A DNA stretch of 64,000 bases from Brachycybe producta. Lineage: Eukaryota > Arthropoda > Diplopoda > Playtdesmida > Andrognathidae. Under the pieces are notes generated by a model, which had not been told where the DNA came from, made no database searches, and saw only the letters and a list, made by a program, of their open reading frames with translations. Shown piece by piece: positions 39,946 to 51,067 of this stretch; the first letter of the stretch is position 1, and each line of letters opens with the position of its first letter. Location of the stretch: contig JAUPFP010000025.1 of NCBI GenBank assembly GCA_036925085.1, forward strand, positions 62,001 through 126,000. The letters run 5' to 3'. Made by a program: the position numbers and the translations under genes.

Positions 39946-40168
39946 AACGAGCGACTTTTAGTGGTCAAGATGACTGCACAATGTGGTCGGCTTGTAGCCA
40001 AAAGCCGATTACTCGAGTCAATTGCAAACAGTTGTGAAGTGTTCCGAGTGTAGTTAAATTAACTGCAAAAGTGGTTGTATAGAGTCAATTGGAGTGGTTC
40101 GTTTCGGCCACATACCGACCACATGTTGCAGTCCATCTCGACCATCGCTCACCGTTGAACGCTCTAAG
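39946..40168. mobile_element. Family C MITE at the OGG1 3' end
   Basis: GAGCGACTTTTAGTGGTCAAG on the left, GCAGTCCATCTCGACCATCG on the right. Its right end lies about 8 bases beyond the OGG1 stop codon, so it supplies the gene's 3' untranslated region. Confidence 0.7.
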
Positions 40169-40175
40169 AAACATT

Positions 40176-41621
40176 TTAATTTACAGAATGTGCCCATCCT
40201 GCGCGTTCTCCAAAGATCTCTCGAAAGCGATGCCCTGTAAAATAGAAACCTCATTACGTATTTTGGTTATTTGATCCTAAAGTGGATCCACTTTTCTAAC
40301 CGATTTCTGTGTACATTCCTTTGGTTAGCGTTTTAGGAGTTTTCTTGTCGGAAAAATATAAGTGCGAGGCTAGTTTAAAAATATGCGTGTCAACTGGAAC
40401 GGATTCGCACTTATTTAACGACATGAGACAGATACAATCGGACACTTTGGGACCAACGCCCGGAAGTGTCATCAGCGCTTCTCTCGCTTCCTCGAAAGAA
40501 ACATCTCTGAGGCCATAAAGCCAACTGGAACCACCGTATTCCGTAACGATCTTTTTAGCTGTTTTGTAGATAAATCCGGCGCGATAACCGAACTTCTGTA
40601 CTTTGAGTCGTTCGATGACATCGGACGAAGAGGATAACTGTTCCAAAACGGGAAAACTGTTGTGAGTTTTGTCTTTCAGTTTACCGAGTTCTTTGCCGTA
40701 CAAATCACATAGACTTTCGACCATTCCCGTTATCCTAGATCGATTAGAAAACGGTTTCTACCACGAACGCTCTCTGAACATGAGTAGATTTTACTTTGAA
40801 CACATTGGTGAAAGGTTTGAGGTTTCAAATACGTTTTTAGAATCAACTGATTCAATTTGAAATCCGATGTCATATGTCACTTAAACACTTCATATTCTAC
40901 GTTTTGTAAACTTGAAAGTGTTTTTAGAAACTAGAAGAGTAACTGGATCACTTGAAAACTCAAAAATCGTTGAACCAATGACAAAGTAAAATCTTAATCG
41001 ATATTTCACAGTGAAAGTCGTAAAAACCTCTTAATGTTGTTGTTCGAAGAACATAGAAAACTGAAGAGGTTTTCAACCGGATCCTGTTTTAAAACTCTGA
41101 CACCTGGATAACTGAACGCGATCCGACTAAACTGGTCATCTGCTAGTGACCACTTAGCATAAAGGTCACTCAGGTTAACGTCCAGTTGGAAGTATGACTT
41201 CAGGAAATCTTCACATGCCGTAATCTCGGACGATGTTCGTGGTTCTGGATGGACTCCGTAGAAGAGATTGTCTTCGTCCTGCGATAGAATCCAGATTCGT
41301 TCACCCGCCACACCGGTCCATTCGTTGTCACTCGTTTTTGACCACCTTGTAATTATGAAAGAAACAAATTTGACAGATGGTGGATCAAGTGACATTTGGA
41401 ACACTCTGTATGTAAATTTACGAACGGTTTCCGGACCATTTCTACGACCGGAAATGCTCCAAACTAGCAAAATACCTTCAGGAATGGACATACACATGGG
41501 TAGGTTTAATTAATAATATTTTGTCATAATACCTAAACGACTGACCGCCTTGTAGAGTGAAATCAAGGCGAAGTTCTGTTCGTTTACATGAAATTGACGA
41601 CTGAAAGATTTTTGCCGCCAT
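40176..41621 (-). CDS. OGG1: 8-oxoguanine DNA glycosylase OGG1
   Basis: Bifunctional glycosylase/AP lyase that removes 8-oxoguanine opposite cytosine. Exons in coding order: 41621-41533, 41345-41028, 40734-40301 and 40234-40176, 299 residues (human 345). The N-terminal domain reads CKRTELRLDFTLQGGQSFRW, and the joined exon 1/2 boundary restores QSFRW, which fixes the splice. The HhH-GPD core has SFLCSSNNNIKR, LPGVGPKVSDCICLM with the catalytic lysine, and VPVDTH with the catalytic aspartate. The last exon (HRFREIFGERAGWAHSVN) matches FRSLWGPYAGWAQAV but stops earlier than human, losing the tail after it. Start is the first ATG, MAAKIFQSS. The region just upstream is a triple family B array; the 3' end abuts a family C MITE. 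Confidence 0.95.
40900..40975. mobile_element. Family A fragment, OGG1 intron 2
   Basis: TTTTTAGAAACTAGAAGAG followed by a degraded remainder; left arm only. Confidence 0.5.
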
Positions 41622-41723
41622 TATCAGATAAGTTTCTGCTTTCCATCAATAGATGGCGGTAAGTGATTGTTTGCGTCATAAGACCACGTGGTTTTTTGCG
41701 GGAGAACAAAAATTAAGGTGGCG

Positions 41724-42321
41724 CAGGCGTTTACAGGCATCTGTAGACAGCTTCTGAATTTTTTTTGGCTCCACCCTTTTATTAAAGTCAGACCAAATAT
41801 CAACCAATTAGGAATTGAAAAGGGCGGGACATGTGACATCAGACCCAGTAACAAACCAATTAGAAATTGATGACGCTCACAAAAAGGGTGGAGCCAAAGA
41901 AAATTCTGAAGCTGTCTGCAGATGCCAGTCAGGCGTTTGGAGACAGCGTCTGAATTTTTTTGGCTCCACCCTTTTATTAAAGTCAGACCAAATATCAACC
42001 AATTAGGAATTGAAAAGGGCGGGACATGTGACATCAGACCCAGTAACAAACCAATTAGAAATTGATGACGCTCACAAAAAGGGTGGAGCCAAAGAAAATT
42101 CTGAAGCTGTCTGCAGATGCCAGTCAGGCGTTTGGAGACAGCGTCTGAATTTTTTGGCTCCACCCTTTTATGAGCGTCAGACCAAATATCAACCAATTAC
42201 ATATAAAAACGGCGGGGCATGTGACATCAGACTCAGTAACAACCCAATTAGAAATTGATGACGATCATGACGCTCATAAAAGGGTGGAGCCAAAGAAATT
42301 CTGAAGCTGTCTACAGATGCC
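41724..42321. repeat. Triple tandem family B MITE array upstream of OGG1
   Basis: Three units of about 195 bases (marker TGAATTTTTTTGGCTCCACC at about 41755, 41951 and 42146). Units 1 and 2 look identical over most of their length; unit 3 differs at several places. Each has arms with GGGTGGAGCC, CCAATTAG and GGGCGGGACATGTGACATC. The array begins about 100 bases from the OGG1 ATG, on its upstream side. Confidence 0.9.
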
Positions 42322-42703
42322 CTTTATGAGCACACCTTACATAAGCTTTTTATATAAATTTGAAAACTATTAAAAAAATTAGAGAAAAAAAACTGACAAA
42401 GTTTAAATTATAAAAATCTTTTTAAAAAATTTCATTATAAAAAAATACTAATGAATTTGTAAAATTACTTAATTAAATTAGTTCGTGCAGATTTCATAAG
42501 TTTTAAGTATGCATTTTAGTGCATATAAATCCGCTCAATAATCAGTGCTTAATCAAAAAAAAAAAAAAACTAGAAAAACTTGGGTCGATTTCTGCAAAAA
42601 AAAACTTGATAACATATATTATTATTGATTTTATTGCTGATAAACATAATAGAAATACATGAACATAAAATATGCAAGAATCTATGAATATATAAGGCGA
42701 TTA
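42322..42703. other. AT-rich PTPA 3' flank
   Basis: No coding potential. Minus-strand poly(A)-type hexamers are possible in the A/T runs, but none is convincing. Confidence 0.4.
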
Positions 42704-44251
42704 TTAAGTGTCGAAGGTGGTCGGATTCGAAGCTAGTTTTATAGGTAAAATACTTCCAAAAAGCGTGTGTTGAATTACTGGAAACTTGGACAAAACTTCG
42801 ACTTTATACATCTTTAATAATCCAGAATTCACTTTCGACCAGAGTGGAACTCCGCTAATATTCCAAAGTTGGTTGGAATGTTCAGCAAAAGGACCCGTCT
42901 TCACCTGAAATAATCAGAAATTTCCTCAAGTCAGCTTCGATTTCAGATTCTATAATTTTAAAACAATACCTTGTGAATGAACTGGATGCAACCAAAAAAC
43001 ATGTAATCTTTCGCGAACGAAGCAGCAATCTCCTCGTCGGGAAAACTCTTCGGAAGCAATCGTGGATGATCTAACGTACAGAAAAAAAAACGTTTAAAAA
43101 AGAAGTTGCGTTGAATTCTGGGTTCATAAATCTACCAATTAACTGCGAACTGCCCCAAACAAACGGAAGAAACTGAAAATCGTCGAGACTCCAAGCACCA
43201 TGGCTTCCGGCCGGTTCCATTCGATACGTTAATTGAAGTTTACGAACAAGATCAAGATACCTTTAGATATTTAATAAACTTAAGAATATTTAAAACAAAT
43301 GACAATCGAATAAAAAGAAATTAATGAAACCTATTGAAGATTCTGAATGCAACAGCCAAAGTATCTTCTTCCGTAAACGCTCCGATCTTAAAGAGACAAC
43401 ATAGGAACATCGCGAAACCCATCTCATGACCTAAATCAATTGGAAATAACACTTTAAACAGAGTCCAACATATTTAACTATGGCTCTCACCAGTCCCGTA
43501 GTCAATTCTTGTGTAATTTCCGAAACTCTCGATCAAATAAACTTGAAGTTCGACGATTGCTCCATGAAATCTGTTAAGTAAAACTTCCTGAAGTAATTTC
43601 TCAGCATTCTATTCTCGAATAAAAACCAATGTAGATGTAATTTCAGTTCTCATTTTTATCACGTTCCTCAGGTCGAACCTCTTTTGTACGATCAAACCAC
43701 GTTCTGAAGGCTTTGTTGCCGAATCTTTGCGGCTGGTCGATCGGTGGCGTTTCGTCGATGTAAACGTCGAGTGTATCCAACAATTTAATTATATTCTGGG
43801 TTAACTAAAAGAAAGCAAAACACAAGAGAAATCGAGAGGTTCGTTTCTGAAGTCTCAAATCGTAAATAAATTTTTTTTTTATTAATACTTCGGACACTGG
43901 ACAAGTTGCTGTCATCTTTTTGTTTTTTACCGCTTCGTTCATCATCACAATGAAGCCCATGTACTCGGAAAATGCCTTTAAATTATAATAGAAATCACAT
44001 TGGTTTTTATTGTACAGGGTGTTTTAAAAACGTTTTAAAGAACTTGTGAGACACCCTGTACGTACTTCCGATTTTTCCCATTTTGGCATATCCTGGACGG
44101 TGAATATTTCTTTTTTGGGACACATATACGTTTCGGAGCCTTCTAGTGTTATAAAAAACGTAAAATATTTGTAAATCTACGATATATCAAGTGATTATTT
44201 GCGTAATACCGGTCTAATGACAAATTACATACCCTTTTCCATGTTAGCCAT
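42704..44251 (-). CDS. PTPA: Serine/threonine phosphatase 2A activator PTPA
   Basis: Peptidyl-prolyl isomerase-like activator that loads metal into PP2A. Nine exons in coding order: 44251-44233, 44142-44066, 43975-43889, 43804-43679, 43608-43491, 43430-43331, 43260-43136, 43070-42970 and 42904-42704, 317 residues (human 323-358). Signatures: [48 protein letters not shown] (the conserved core), [42 protein letters not shown] and [18 protein letters not shown]. Exon 1 codes only for MANMEK plus one base. Intron 2 (44065-43976, 90 bases) contains a 50-base inverted-repeat element next to its donor. Divergent from CRAT. Confidence 0.96.
44012..44062. mobile_element. 51-base inverted-repeat element inside PTPA intron 2
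   Basis: GTACAGGGTGT at the left and ACACCCTGTACG at the right enclose about 28 bases. The CAGGGTGT terminus flanked by TA is common among Tc1/mariner-type MITEs. On the PTPA strand it begins three bases after the donor GT. Confidence 0.65.
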
Positions 44252-44932
44252 GACGATGTTGTCAAACGCAGAATAGTGTTTCTTTTATGTTTTAAGAGCT
44301 AGCATGAATGTCACTATGTTACATTGATTTACGCGCTAATAGGCCAGTATGGAGATTGCTCCGAGCTCGCACTAACCATTTTAGGGAAAACCTTTTATGT
44401 ATAGGGAAATTGAATTATACACTGTAAATGCGATAAAACCTGTAATTACGTTCACTTTTTAAATTTTAATTGTCAAAACTAGTTAGTTTTAAATATAAAA
44501 CAGTTAAAAAACTTTTAAAAAAAATTCAAAGTATTAAATTTATTTTCAATTTTTTCAAAATTGATTTCTTTTAGATATTAATCTTCATAAAGAATGCACA
44601 GGGATAATCGTTTTGTAAATTCGACATCATTGAATTCACCGTAACAACGCAACCGCACATATTCAAGACGTTTAAATGCAATGCGCATGTAGACGATAAA
44701 AATAACCGGTTCCTTTAAGCATGCAAAGAGGCTACGGGTTCTTTTAAGCAAGATTAAAGGAAGTCATTTATGAAGATTCAATGAAAAGGGACTAGTTTGA
44801 GGCGCTGTTAATTTTACCATATGAAATCCCGCTGAGATGTGATCTCATTCGAAGTGTTTTCGTGTCTTTTTTCGTATTTATGAGGGTTTTTACGTATTCG
44901 TTTGGCATTGAAAGTGTCCTTCAGACGTTGCA
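44252..44932. promoter_or_regulatory. Head-to-head intergenic region of PTPA and CRAT
   Basis: 680 bases between opposite start codons, probably a shared promoter region. No TATA box or strong motif stands out. If the CRAT first exon call is wrong, its promoter would instead be near 45045. Confidence 0.4.
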
Positions 44933-47900
44933 ATGAGTTGTTTGGTCACAAAACATATGGTAAACAAACTAAATATTAGAATTAAGTTTTAAGAAAACGC
45001 AAAGTTGGAAAGTAATCAAAAGATTAAACTGTATTAAGATGGGCTGACGTCAGTGACGTCATTCGTATGTATTTATATAGGAGGAGGGGGTTTGCTGTCT
45101 TAAGCTGTTTGATCAAGTGTTTCTTTATATTTTGACTATCGCGTGACATTGATTCATTCATGATATTTGAGTTTATATGCTGTAGTACACGTTTAAATTC
45201 ATTTAATGGAGGAATCGGTGCAGAATTGGGTAAAAACTGTGATGTTTACGAACTTCAGTTTACAAAGTCTGCAGAAAATTGCAAGAAATCTGCTGCAAAA
45301 TTCAAGAAATATGCTGCAAAATGCTTGAAATCTGTAGAAATTTGCAGACAACTACAAAAAAAAAAAATTAGCAAAACATACAATCTATGAAATGAACTGC
45401 AAAAATTTACAGGAGACCAAGAAAAGTATGCAAGAGCTGGAAGAAACCTGCGGACAACTGCAAGAAATCAGTTGTAAATTGCAAAAAACAAGACATCTGC
45501 AGAAATAATTCAGCAAATTAAATGCAAGTTTGGCAAAGAATTGCAAGAACTCTGCAGAGGTTCAGCCAAAAACTGCAAGAAATTTGTGGAAAATTAGCAG
45601 AAAATAACAATAAATCTGCAGACAACTGCAAGTTCTACAGAAAAATGCAAGCTGTCTTAATGCTATCTGCAGTTTTATTGTAGATAATAAGCATATTCTG
45701 TGTTTTAGAGATTATCTGTAATTACAAATTTATGTATTTGACAATTTTCCGGGCCCATTTCAGATTCGAGCGACTGTTTCGACGTTGCAGCCGTACGGTT
45801 TAACTTGTCTGAGGCCTCACCTTGCTCGATTTGGTCGTCTCGAGACGACAACAGCTTCTAAGCGGAATGTATCGCAAGCATCAAAATCTTCGCCATCAGC
45901 ATCAAATCTTCCTCATCTGCCGGTTCCTCCTCTTCAACAGACGTTAGAGAAATATCTAAAGAGCGTCAAACCTTTGGTGACTGCAAACGAGTATCGTAAC
46001 ACTGAAAACTTGGTTTTAGAGTTTGGAAATGCTGGCGGAATCGGAGAGAAATTACAGAAACTACTTGAAAAGAAAGCAAAGGAATCGGAAAACTGGGTAA
46101 AGTCTCTTAACATTCAAATTTCTGCTGGTGAACTCTTTATTTTAATCGGATTTCTGTTGTTTTAGCTTTCCGATTGGTGGCTTCATAATGCGTATCTTGC
46201 GTATCGGTCACCCGTCATCGTCTATTCTAGTCCAGGATTGGTGATGCCCAGGCAGAGATTCGAATCTCTTGATGACAGACTTCGGTAATCGATAAAACGG
46301 ACGATTTTTCTAATTCTTGTTATTCTGCCTTTCACGAGCAAAATTAAGAGAAACTTGAAACTGTTTTAAAAAATAGAAGGTTATGAAAACTGGAAGGTGT
46401 ATTTTCATGTCGATATCTTTCAAAATAAACGTTTTATAGACAAAAATTAAAAAAATTGTCTGCTTTTAAGTTGTTTCATTTTAAAACTCACGTAAAAAGT
46501 TTATTTTGAAAGATATTTAACATGTAAATATTATTGAGTGATTGAACTGCCATTCTAGTTTCTGATATAATCTCAATTTCTCATTTGTGTTGCTTCTCGA
46601 CCACAGAATAAACAGAGTTTTGAAAAGTTTCTTAAGTTACTTTTTGCATTTAAGGTGTGCGTCCAAAGTTATTCATGGAGCCTTAGATTACAAACGGATC
46701 GTGGACTGTGGCGAGTTGCCTCAAGAAATGATGGGAAAGGCTCCTCTCGATATGAAGCAACACGGAATGATCTTTGGAACGTGTAGAATTCCGGGCGAGA
46801 ATGTTGACGAGTTGATCTTTGCTCCGAATGCGGAGAGCGATCAATCTCCGAAGCACATCGTTGTCGTTCACAATAACAACGTAAATCTCGTTGAAATGAA
46901 CTGAATGAAAGTTTACTCGGACGGGCTAAATCGTTTTTTCGTTTTGAAGTTTTTCAAAGTGAACGTTTACGACGACCATGGAAACGTTCTCGATGAAGAC
47001 ACCTTACATATGTTGCTCAATGATGTCGTACAAAGAAGCGTTAAGCGTGGGCCGGCCGTGGGTCTTCTCACGACGGAGAACAGAAATGTTTGGGAAAAGG
47101 TTTACAAACAGTTGCGCCAAAGTATGATTTTACTTTTTTTAAAATTCTGATTATGATGCATTTTACACGTAACACTGAAGAGAAATTGAAAGTGTTTTAG
47201 AAACTAGAATGAAACTAGAACGAAAAGTTGGGTTGTTTTTTTTTTTAAATTGACATACACAATTGACAAAATGAAAATCTCTCTTAAGTGATTCAGCTAC
47301 TCTTCTAGTTTCTAAAACACATTCAAGTTTTTCTTCATTTTTCACCTGAAAGACAGAATAATCAGAGTTTGAAGGACGTTTATACTTTAAAACGAACCTT
47401 ATTGCTTTGAAATCATGTTCCTGACTTAAGTTTCTTGTTTGAAAAGGTTCAAAGAACAAGAAGACGTTATCTGATATTCAGAAAAGTCTGTTTGTTGTTT
47501 GTATCGATGGTCCCAATAAAACTTCAGGTTTGAATTATCAAACCACTGCTGCTTCACAAATGATTCACGGCGGTGGAGACGATGTTAACAGTGGGAATCG
47601 ATGGTTTGATAAAACTGTTCAGGTTTGTTTTGAACTGAAAACGTTTTCTAATTTCGAAAACCTTTTTTTTTTACTGTTGTTGTTGTTAAAAACAAAACAT
47701 CTTCGTTTTCAAACTTCGATAAAACGTTTATTTTTAAAGACTTTACGAAAAGTGTTAATTATTAATTATGCTAAGATGGTTTATGAACAACTGATTTTTT
47801 AATTCTGATTATGATGTCTTTTCAAGAACAAAATTAAAGAGAAACTTGAAAGTGTTTTAGAAACTAGAAGAGTAGCTCAATCACTTTAATTGTGTTTTCG

Positions 47901-50138
47901 TGTTGATATCTTTCAAAATAAACTTTTTGTAGACAAAAATTAAAAAATATCGTTTGTTAAGCTCGGAAGTTGGGTCATTTTCAAACCCTAGTGAAAAGCT
48001 TATTTTGAAAAATATCAACACGAAAATACCCTTACAACTTGTTTCACACTACAACTGAACAAAACGAATCGGAACATTTCGACAACAAGCATTTCAATGA
48101 AGCCACACACACTAGCTTGGATAGCATCGGAAACACCACGTCGGATCGAATGTGATGAGCTCCATTGAAATGCTTGTTATCAAAATATTCCAATTCGTTC
48201 TGATCCGATGTAGTGTGCTACAATCTTAAGTGGTTGAGCAACCCTTCTAGTTTATAAAACAAATTCAACTTTTTCTTCGTTTTTCTCCTGAAAGAATAAT
48301 CAGAGAACGACAGGCGTTTACACTTTAAAACCACCTTAATGATTAAGTAATAATATTTGAATAAGTACTAATTATGGTATTTTTCTATTTCGATTGTAGT
48401 TCATAATCGGTGCTACCGGTGAAGTCGGACTTTGCTACGAACACAGTCCTGCCGAAGGACCTCCGATTGCAAATATATCCGATCATGTTACGGATTTTAT
48501 GTAAGTTTCGATGACGGATCAACGAAAACATCTCAAATTAATGTTATTTGGTTTTGAACTTGTTTTTTAGGAGTGGGAAACTGACTATGAAGGTTTCTTC
48601 TGACGTCACTGTCAAACAACCAGCTCCCGAACTGTTAGAATTTGAAATTTCTGATGCGGTTTCAACAGCAATTGAAGAAGCCAAGAAAAATTTAGACATG
48701 TACGATCAAACTGACATTTATATTGTTTTTTTCAGAAGCTCAGTTCGCTTTTTTTTTGCAGTTTAGTTCGAGATTTAGATATGTCTTGTTCGACATTTTC
48801 TACATTTGGAAAGAACTTCATAAAATCGCAAAAATTGAGTCCAGATAGTTTTATTCAAGCTGCAATGCAGTTTGCTTTTTATCGGTTAGAAATTTACAAC
48901 GAAATTATTAAATCAGAATCACGAAAACAAATTTCCGATCGATTAAACTTGTTTTTAGAATGCATAACGAATTGGGAGCGACTTACGAGACGGCTTCGAC
49001 CCGTCAGTTTCTTCACGGACGTACCGAAACGATACGTTCGGCCACACCCGAAGCTTTGGATATGTGTAAGACAATGTCTAACGATGGCGCCTCGTTTGAC
49101 GAAAAGAAGAAATCGATTCAGAGAGCCGTCGGTGCTCATAAGGATTACGTCGTCGATGTGAGACTGATTTAAACTTGGTTTTTTTTTTCGTATAGTTCTG
49201 TTGGTTTAAGTGTTGTGTTCGTAGGCCATCCGTGGTTTTGGCGTCGATCGGCATCTTATGGGGCTAAAGCTGGTCGCCGTCGAGAACGGTTATAACGTTC
49301 CCGAAATCTATTTGGACGGTGGCTTCATCCGTAGCTCTCATTTTAGATTGTCTACGTCGCAGGTAATTTATCTTGTGAAGACGGTGAAAACCGTTTAACA
49401 CGAAAAATCGGATAGCACAAAATATGTTCTTGGTTCGGTTCCAGAAAAACTATTTTAAAGTGTAAACGCCCGTCAAACTCTTGTCATGTTGTCTTTCAGG
49501 TGCAATATGAAGTGAAACTGGAATGAGTATTAAAAACTAGAAGGGTAGCACAATCACTTTAGGGTATTTTCATGTTGATAAATTTCAAATTAAGCTTTTT
49601 ATGTGAATTTGAAAATGTGTGAACTTTAAGCAGACGATATTTTTTTAAATTTTTGTCAATAAAAACTTTATTTTGAAAGATATCTCTTCTAGTTTCTAAA
49701 ACACTTTTCTATTTTTTTTTTAATTTTGCTTTTTGGAAAGACATTGCGAGTTCGAAATCAGATTCAAATCAAGAGTTCGAAAATCAGCTGTTCACAAAAA
49801 ATCTTTAATCAGCTAGGTTTTTTTTTACAAGAGAATATTTTGGTTCCTTCCATTTCGTTTTAAACAGTTTTAAACTTTTTATGTCATTTAATTTCGTTTG
49901 AAATGTTTTTTGTTTAATTTAGGTGCCGGCACGGTATGGTTCGTTCATGTGTTACGGACCTTCCGTTCCCGACGGTTACGGCTGTTGTTACAATCCGAGA
50001 GACAACGATATGCTCTTCGGCATCTCGGCCTTTAATAGTTGTGTCGAAACGAGTGCCTCTAAATATAATAAAGCTCTAGCGGACAGTTTGAACGATATGC
50101 ATAATGCTCTTTTGGCCGCTCAGAGTTCGAAGCTTTAA
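44933..50138 (+). CDS. CRAT: Carnitine O-acetyltransferase
   Basis: Transfers acetyl groups between CoA and carnitine in mitochondria and peroxisomes. Exons: 44933-44959 (inferred), 45764-46096, 46166-46284, 46655-46880, 46950-47121, 47447-47622, 48400-48500, 48571-48699, 48762-48884, 48959-49157, 49225-49362 and 49923-50138, 652 residues (human 626). Family blocks: LPVPPLQQTLEKYL, NWLSDWWLHNAYL, IHGGGDDVNSGNRWFDKT, YEHSPAEGPP with the catalytic His, TASTRQFLHGRTETIRSAT, HLMGLKL, LSTSQVPA and GYGCCYNP. The exon at 45764 has no in-frame ATG, so a start exon must lie upstream. MSCLVTKHM at 44933-44959 ends at ATG|GTAAAC in the right phase and gives an Arg-rich, acid-poor N terminus like a mitochondrial presequence, but this exon is uncertain. 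Choline acetyltransferase is less likely because the best block matches are to CRAT. Confidence 0.9.
45045..45095 (+). promoter_or_regulatory. Paired TGACGTCA sites with TATA-like motif
   Basis: TGACGTCA at 45045-45052 and 45054-45061, then TATTTATATAGG about 20 bases on. It lies in the proposed first CRAT intron and may be an alternative CRAT promoter. Confidence 0.45.
45255..45675. repeat. Degenerate CTGCAGAAAATTGCAAGAAA tandem tract
   Basis: About 400 bases made of irregular copies of a 12-13 base motif alternating CTGCAGA and TTGCAAGAAAT. The open frame 45160-45390 through it is an artefact of this repetition. Confidence 0.7.
46300..46650. mobile_element. Family A hairpin MITE, CRAT intron
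   Basis: Left arm GAGCAAAATTAAGAGAAACT (about 46334), TTTCAAAATAAACGTTTTAT, right arm AAGTTTATTTTGAAAGATAT and TGCCATTCTAGTTTCTGA. Both outer arms are present. Confidence 0.75.
47130..47440. mobile_element. Family A MITE with shortened centre, CRAT intron
   Basis: GTGTTTTAGAAACTAGAATG at about 47190 and TACTCTTCTAGTTTCTAAAA at about 47298. The middle is mostly missing. Confidence 0.7.
47765..48355. mobile_element. Family A MITE with another palindromic element inserted, CRAT intron
   Basis: Left arm from TAAGATGGTTTATGAACAAC (about 47771), right arm ending near 48345 with GCGTTTACACTTTAAAACCA. The right arm is split near AAAATACCCTT (about 48030) by a different inverted repeat at 48036-48226. 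Confidence 0.8.
48036..48226. mobile_element. Unclassified MITE nested in family A
   Basis: Arms of about 57 bases: ACAACAAGCATTTCAATG on the left and CATTGAAATGCTTGTTAT on the right, with CACACTACAAC near one end and GATGTAGTGTG near the other. Only copy in the window. Confidence 0.75.
49385..49830. mobile_element. Family A hairpin MITE, last CRAT intron
   Basis: Outer arm TTTTAAAGTGTAAACGCCC (about 49452), core AAAACTAGAAGGGTAGCAC, right core CTCTTCTAGTTTCTAAAACA and terminus AAAATCAGCTGTTCACAAAA. Confidence 0.75.
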
Positions 50139-51067
50139 TATTCGAACTCTCAAATATATAATTCAAAAGATGTATATTTATCGTTTTATTTTAAATAACT
50201 CAAAAATAGATTGCACAATAATTAATTTTGCATAATTTACAGTAGAAGAAACAAAATTTTAGTTTGGTTTTTAAGTTTTTAACGGATTGTCGAGCGTTAT
50301 TTAGTATTTGAAAATGGCGGCTTTTGAACGTTAAGTCGGGCGGCGATTTGTTTTTCGATCGTCTAAAGTAGAAAACCAGAAAAGAAATTATTATTTATGT
50401 GTTTGAATATTGAATTAACATTTTTTTGTAATTCAAATTGCATATTATAAAAAAAAGTATTTTAAATTTTATTGCTGTTGTTTGTCAAAATTAAACTTAA
50501 GGACACGATTCAAGAAGAAAACTTAGTACTTGAAACTTGTACTCTCTGTTCAGAAGTTGAAGTGCCAAAGTTTTTGTCTTGAGTTTGAGCCTAAGCTACT
50601 CTTTCAAACTTGTTGCTGTCGTTTGGCAAAATGAACTAAGGCCAAGATTCAAGAAGAATACTTAGCATTTGATCTTCAACTTGACTCTTTCTAATCAAGG
50701 TTTCAACGAAGAAAAATGCAGTTCAAAGTTTTAAGTTTCCCTCAAATTTCTAACGTGGGTTCACAAGTTGAATCTGTGGTTCTACAAAAATTCACGGATT
50801 CAAGTGAACGTTTTCTTTAGAAAAACACATTTTTGAAACTAGAATAGTTGATGATATTGCAAGAAGTATTTTCATGATAATATTTTTCAAAATGAACATT
50901 TTATGGCAGTTTAAAAAGGTGAAAACAGTTTTTATGAATTCTCAATGAAAAAAAACATAAAAACGGGTCATTTTCAAACTGCTATAAAATTGTTTATTTT
51001 TTTAAGATAAAAAAATGTAATGTTGTTTCTAAAAAAAACGTTTCCTTAAAACATCTATAAAAGCACT
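50139..51067. other. Convergent 3' region of CRAT and the orphan membrane gene
   Basis: No gene between the two stops. 50490-50820 contains two loosely repeated blocks around AAGATTCAAGAAGAA. A diverged family A copy lies at about 50815-51040 (AAACTAGAATAGTTGATGAT). Confidence 0.5.

Noticed and set aside
41346-41497. Extension of the OGG1 exon 2 frame upstream to an ATG at about 41497
   Set aside because: The acceptor at 41346 and donor at 41532 restore the conserved QSFRW exactly; the extension has no similarity to OGG1 and is intron.
45160-45390. 76-codon frame starting MIFEFICCS
   Set aside because: Most of it is translated degenerate tandem repeat; no splice donor in the right phase to join CRAT.
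44933-50138. Choline acetyltransferase as the identity of the CRAT gene
   Set aside because: The family blocks, especially NWLSDWWL, RTETIRSAT and the C-terminal VPDGYGCCYNP region, and the presequence-like N terminus fit carnitine acetyltransferase better.
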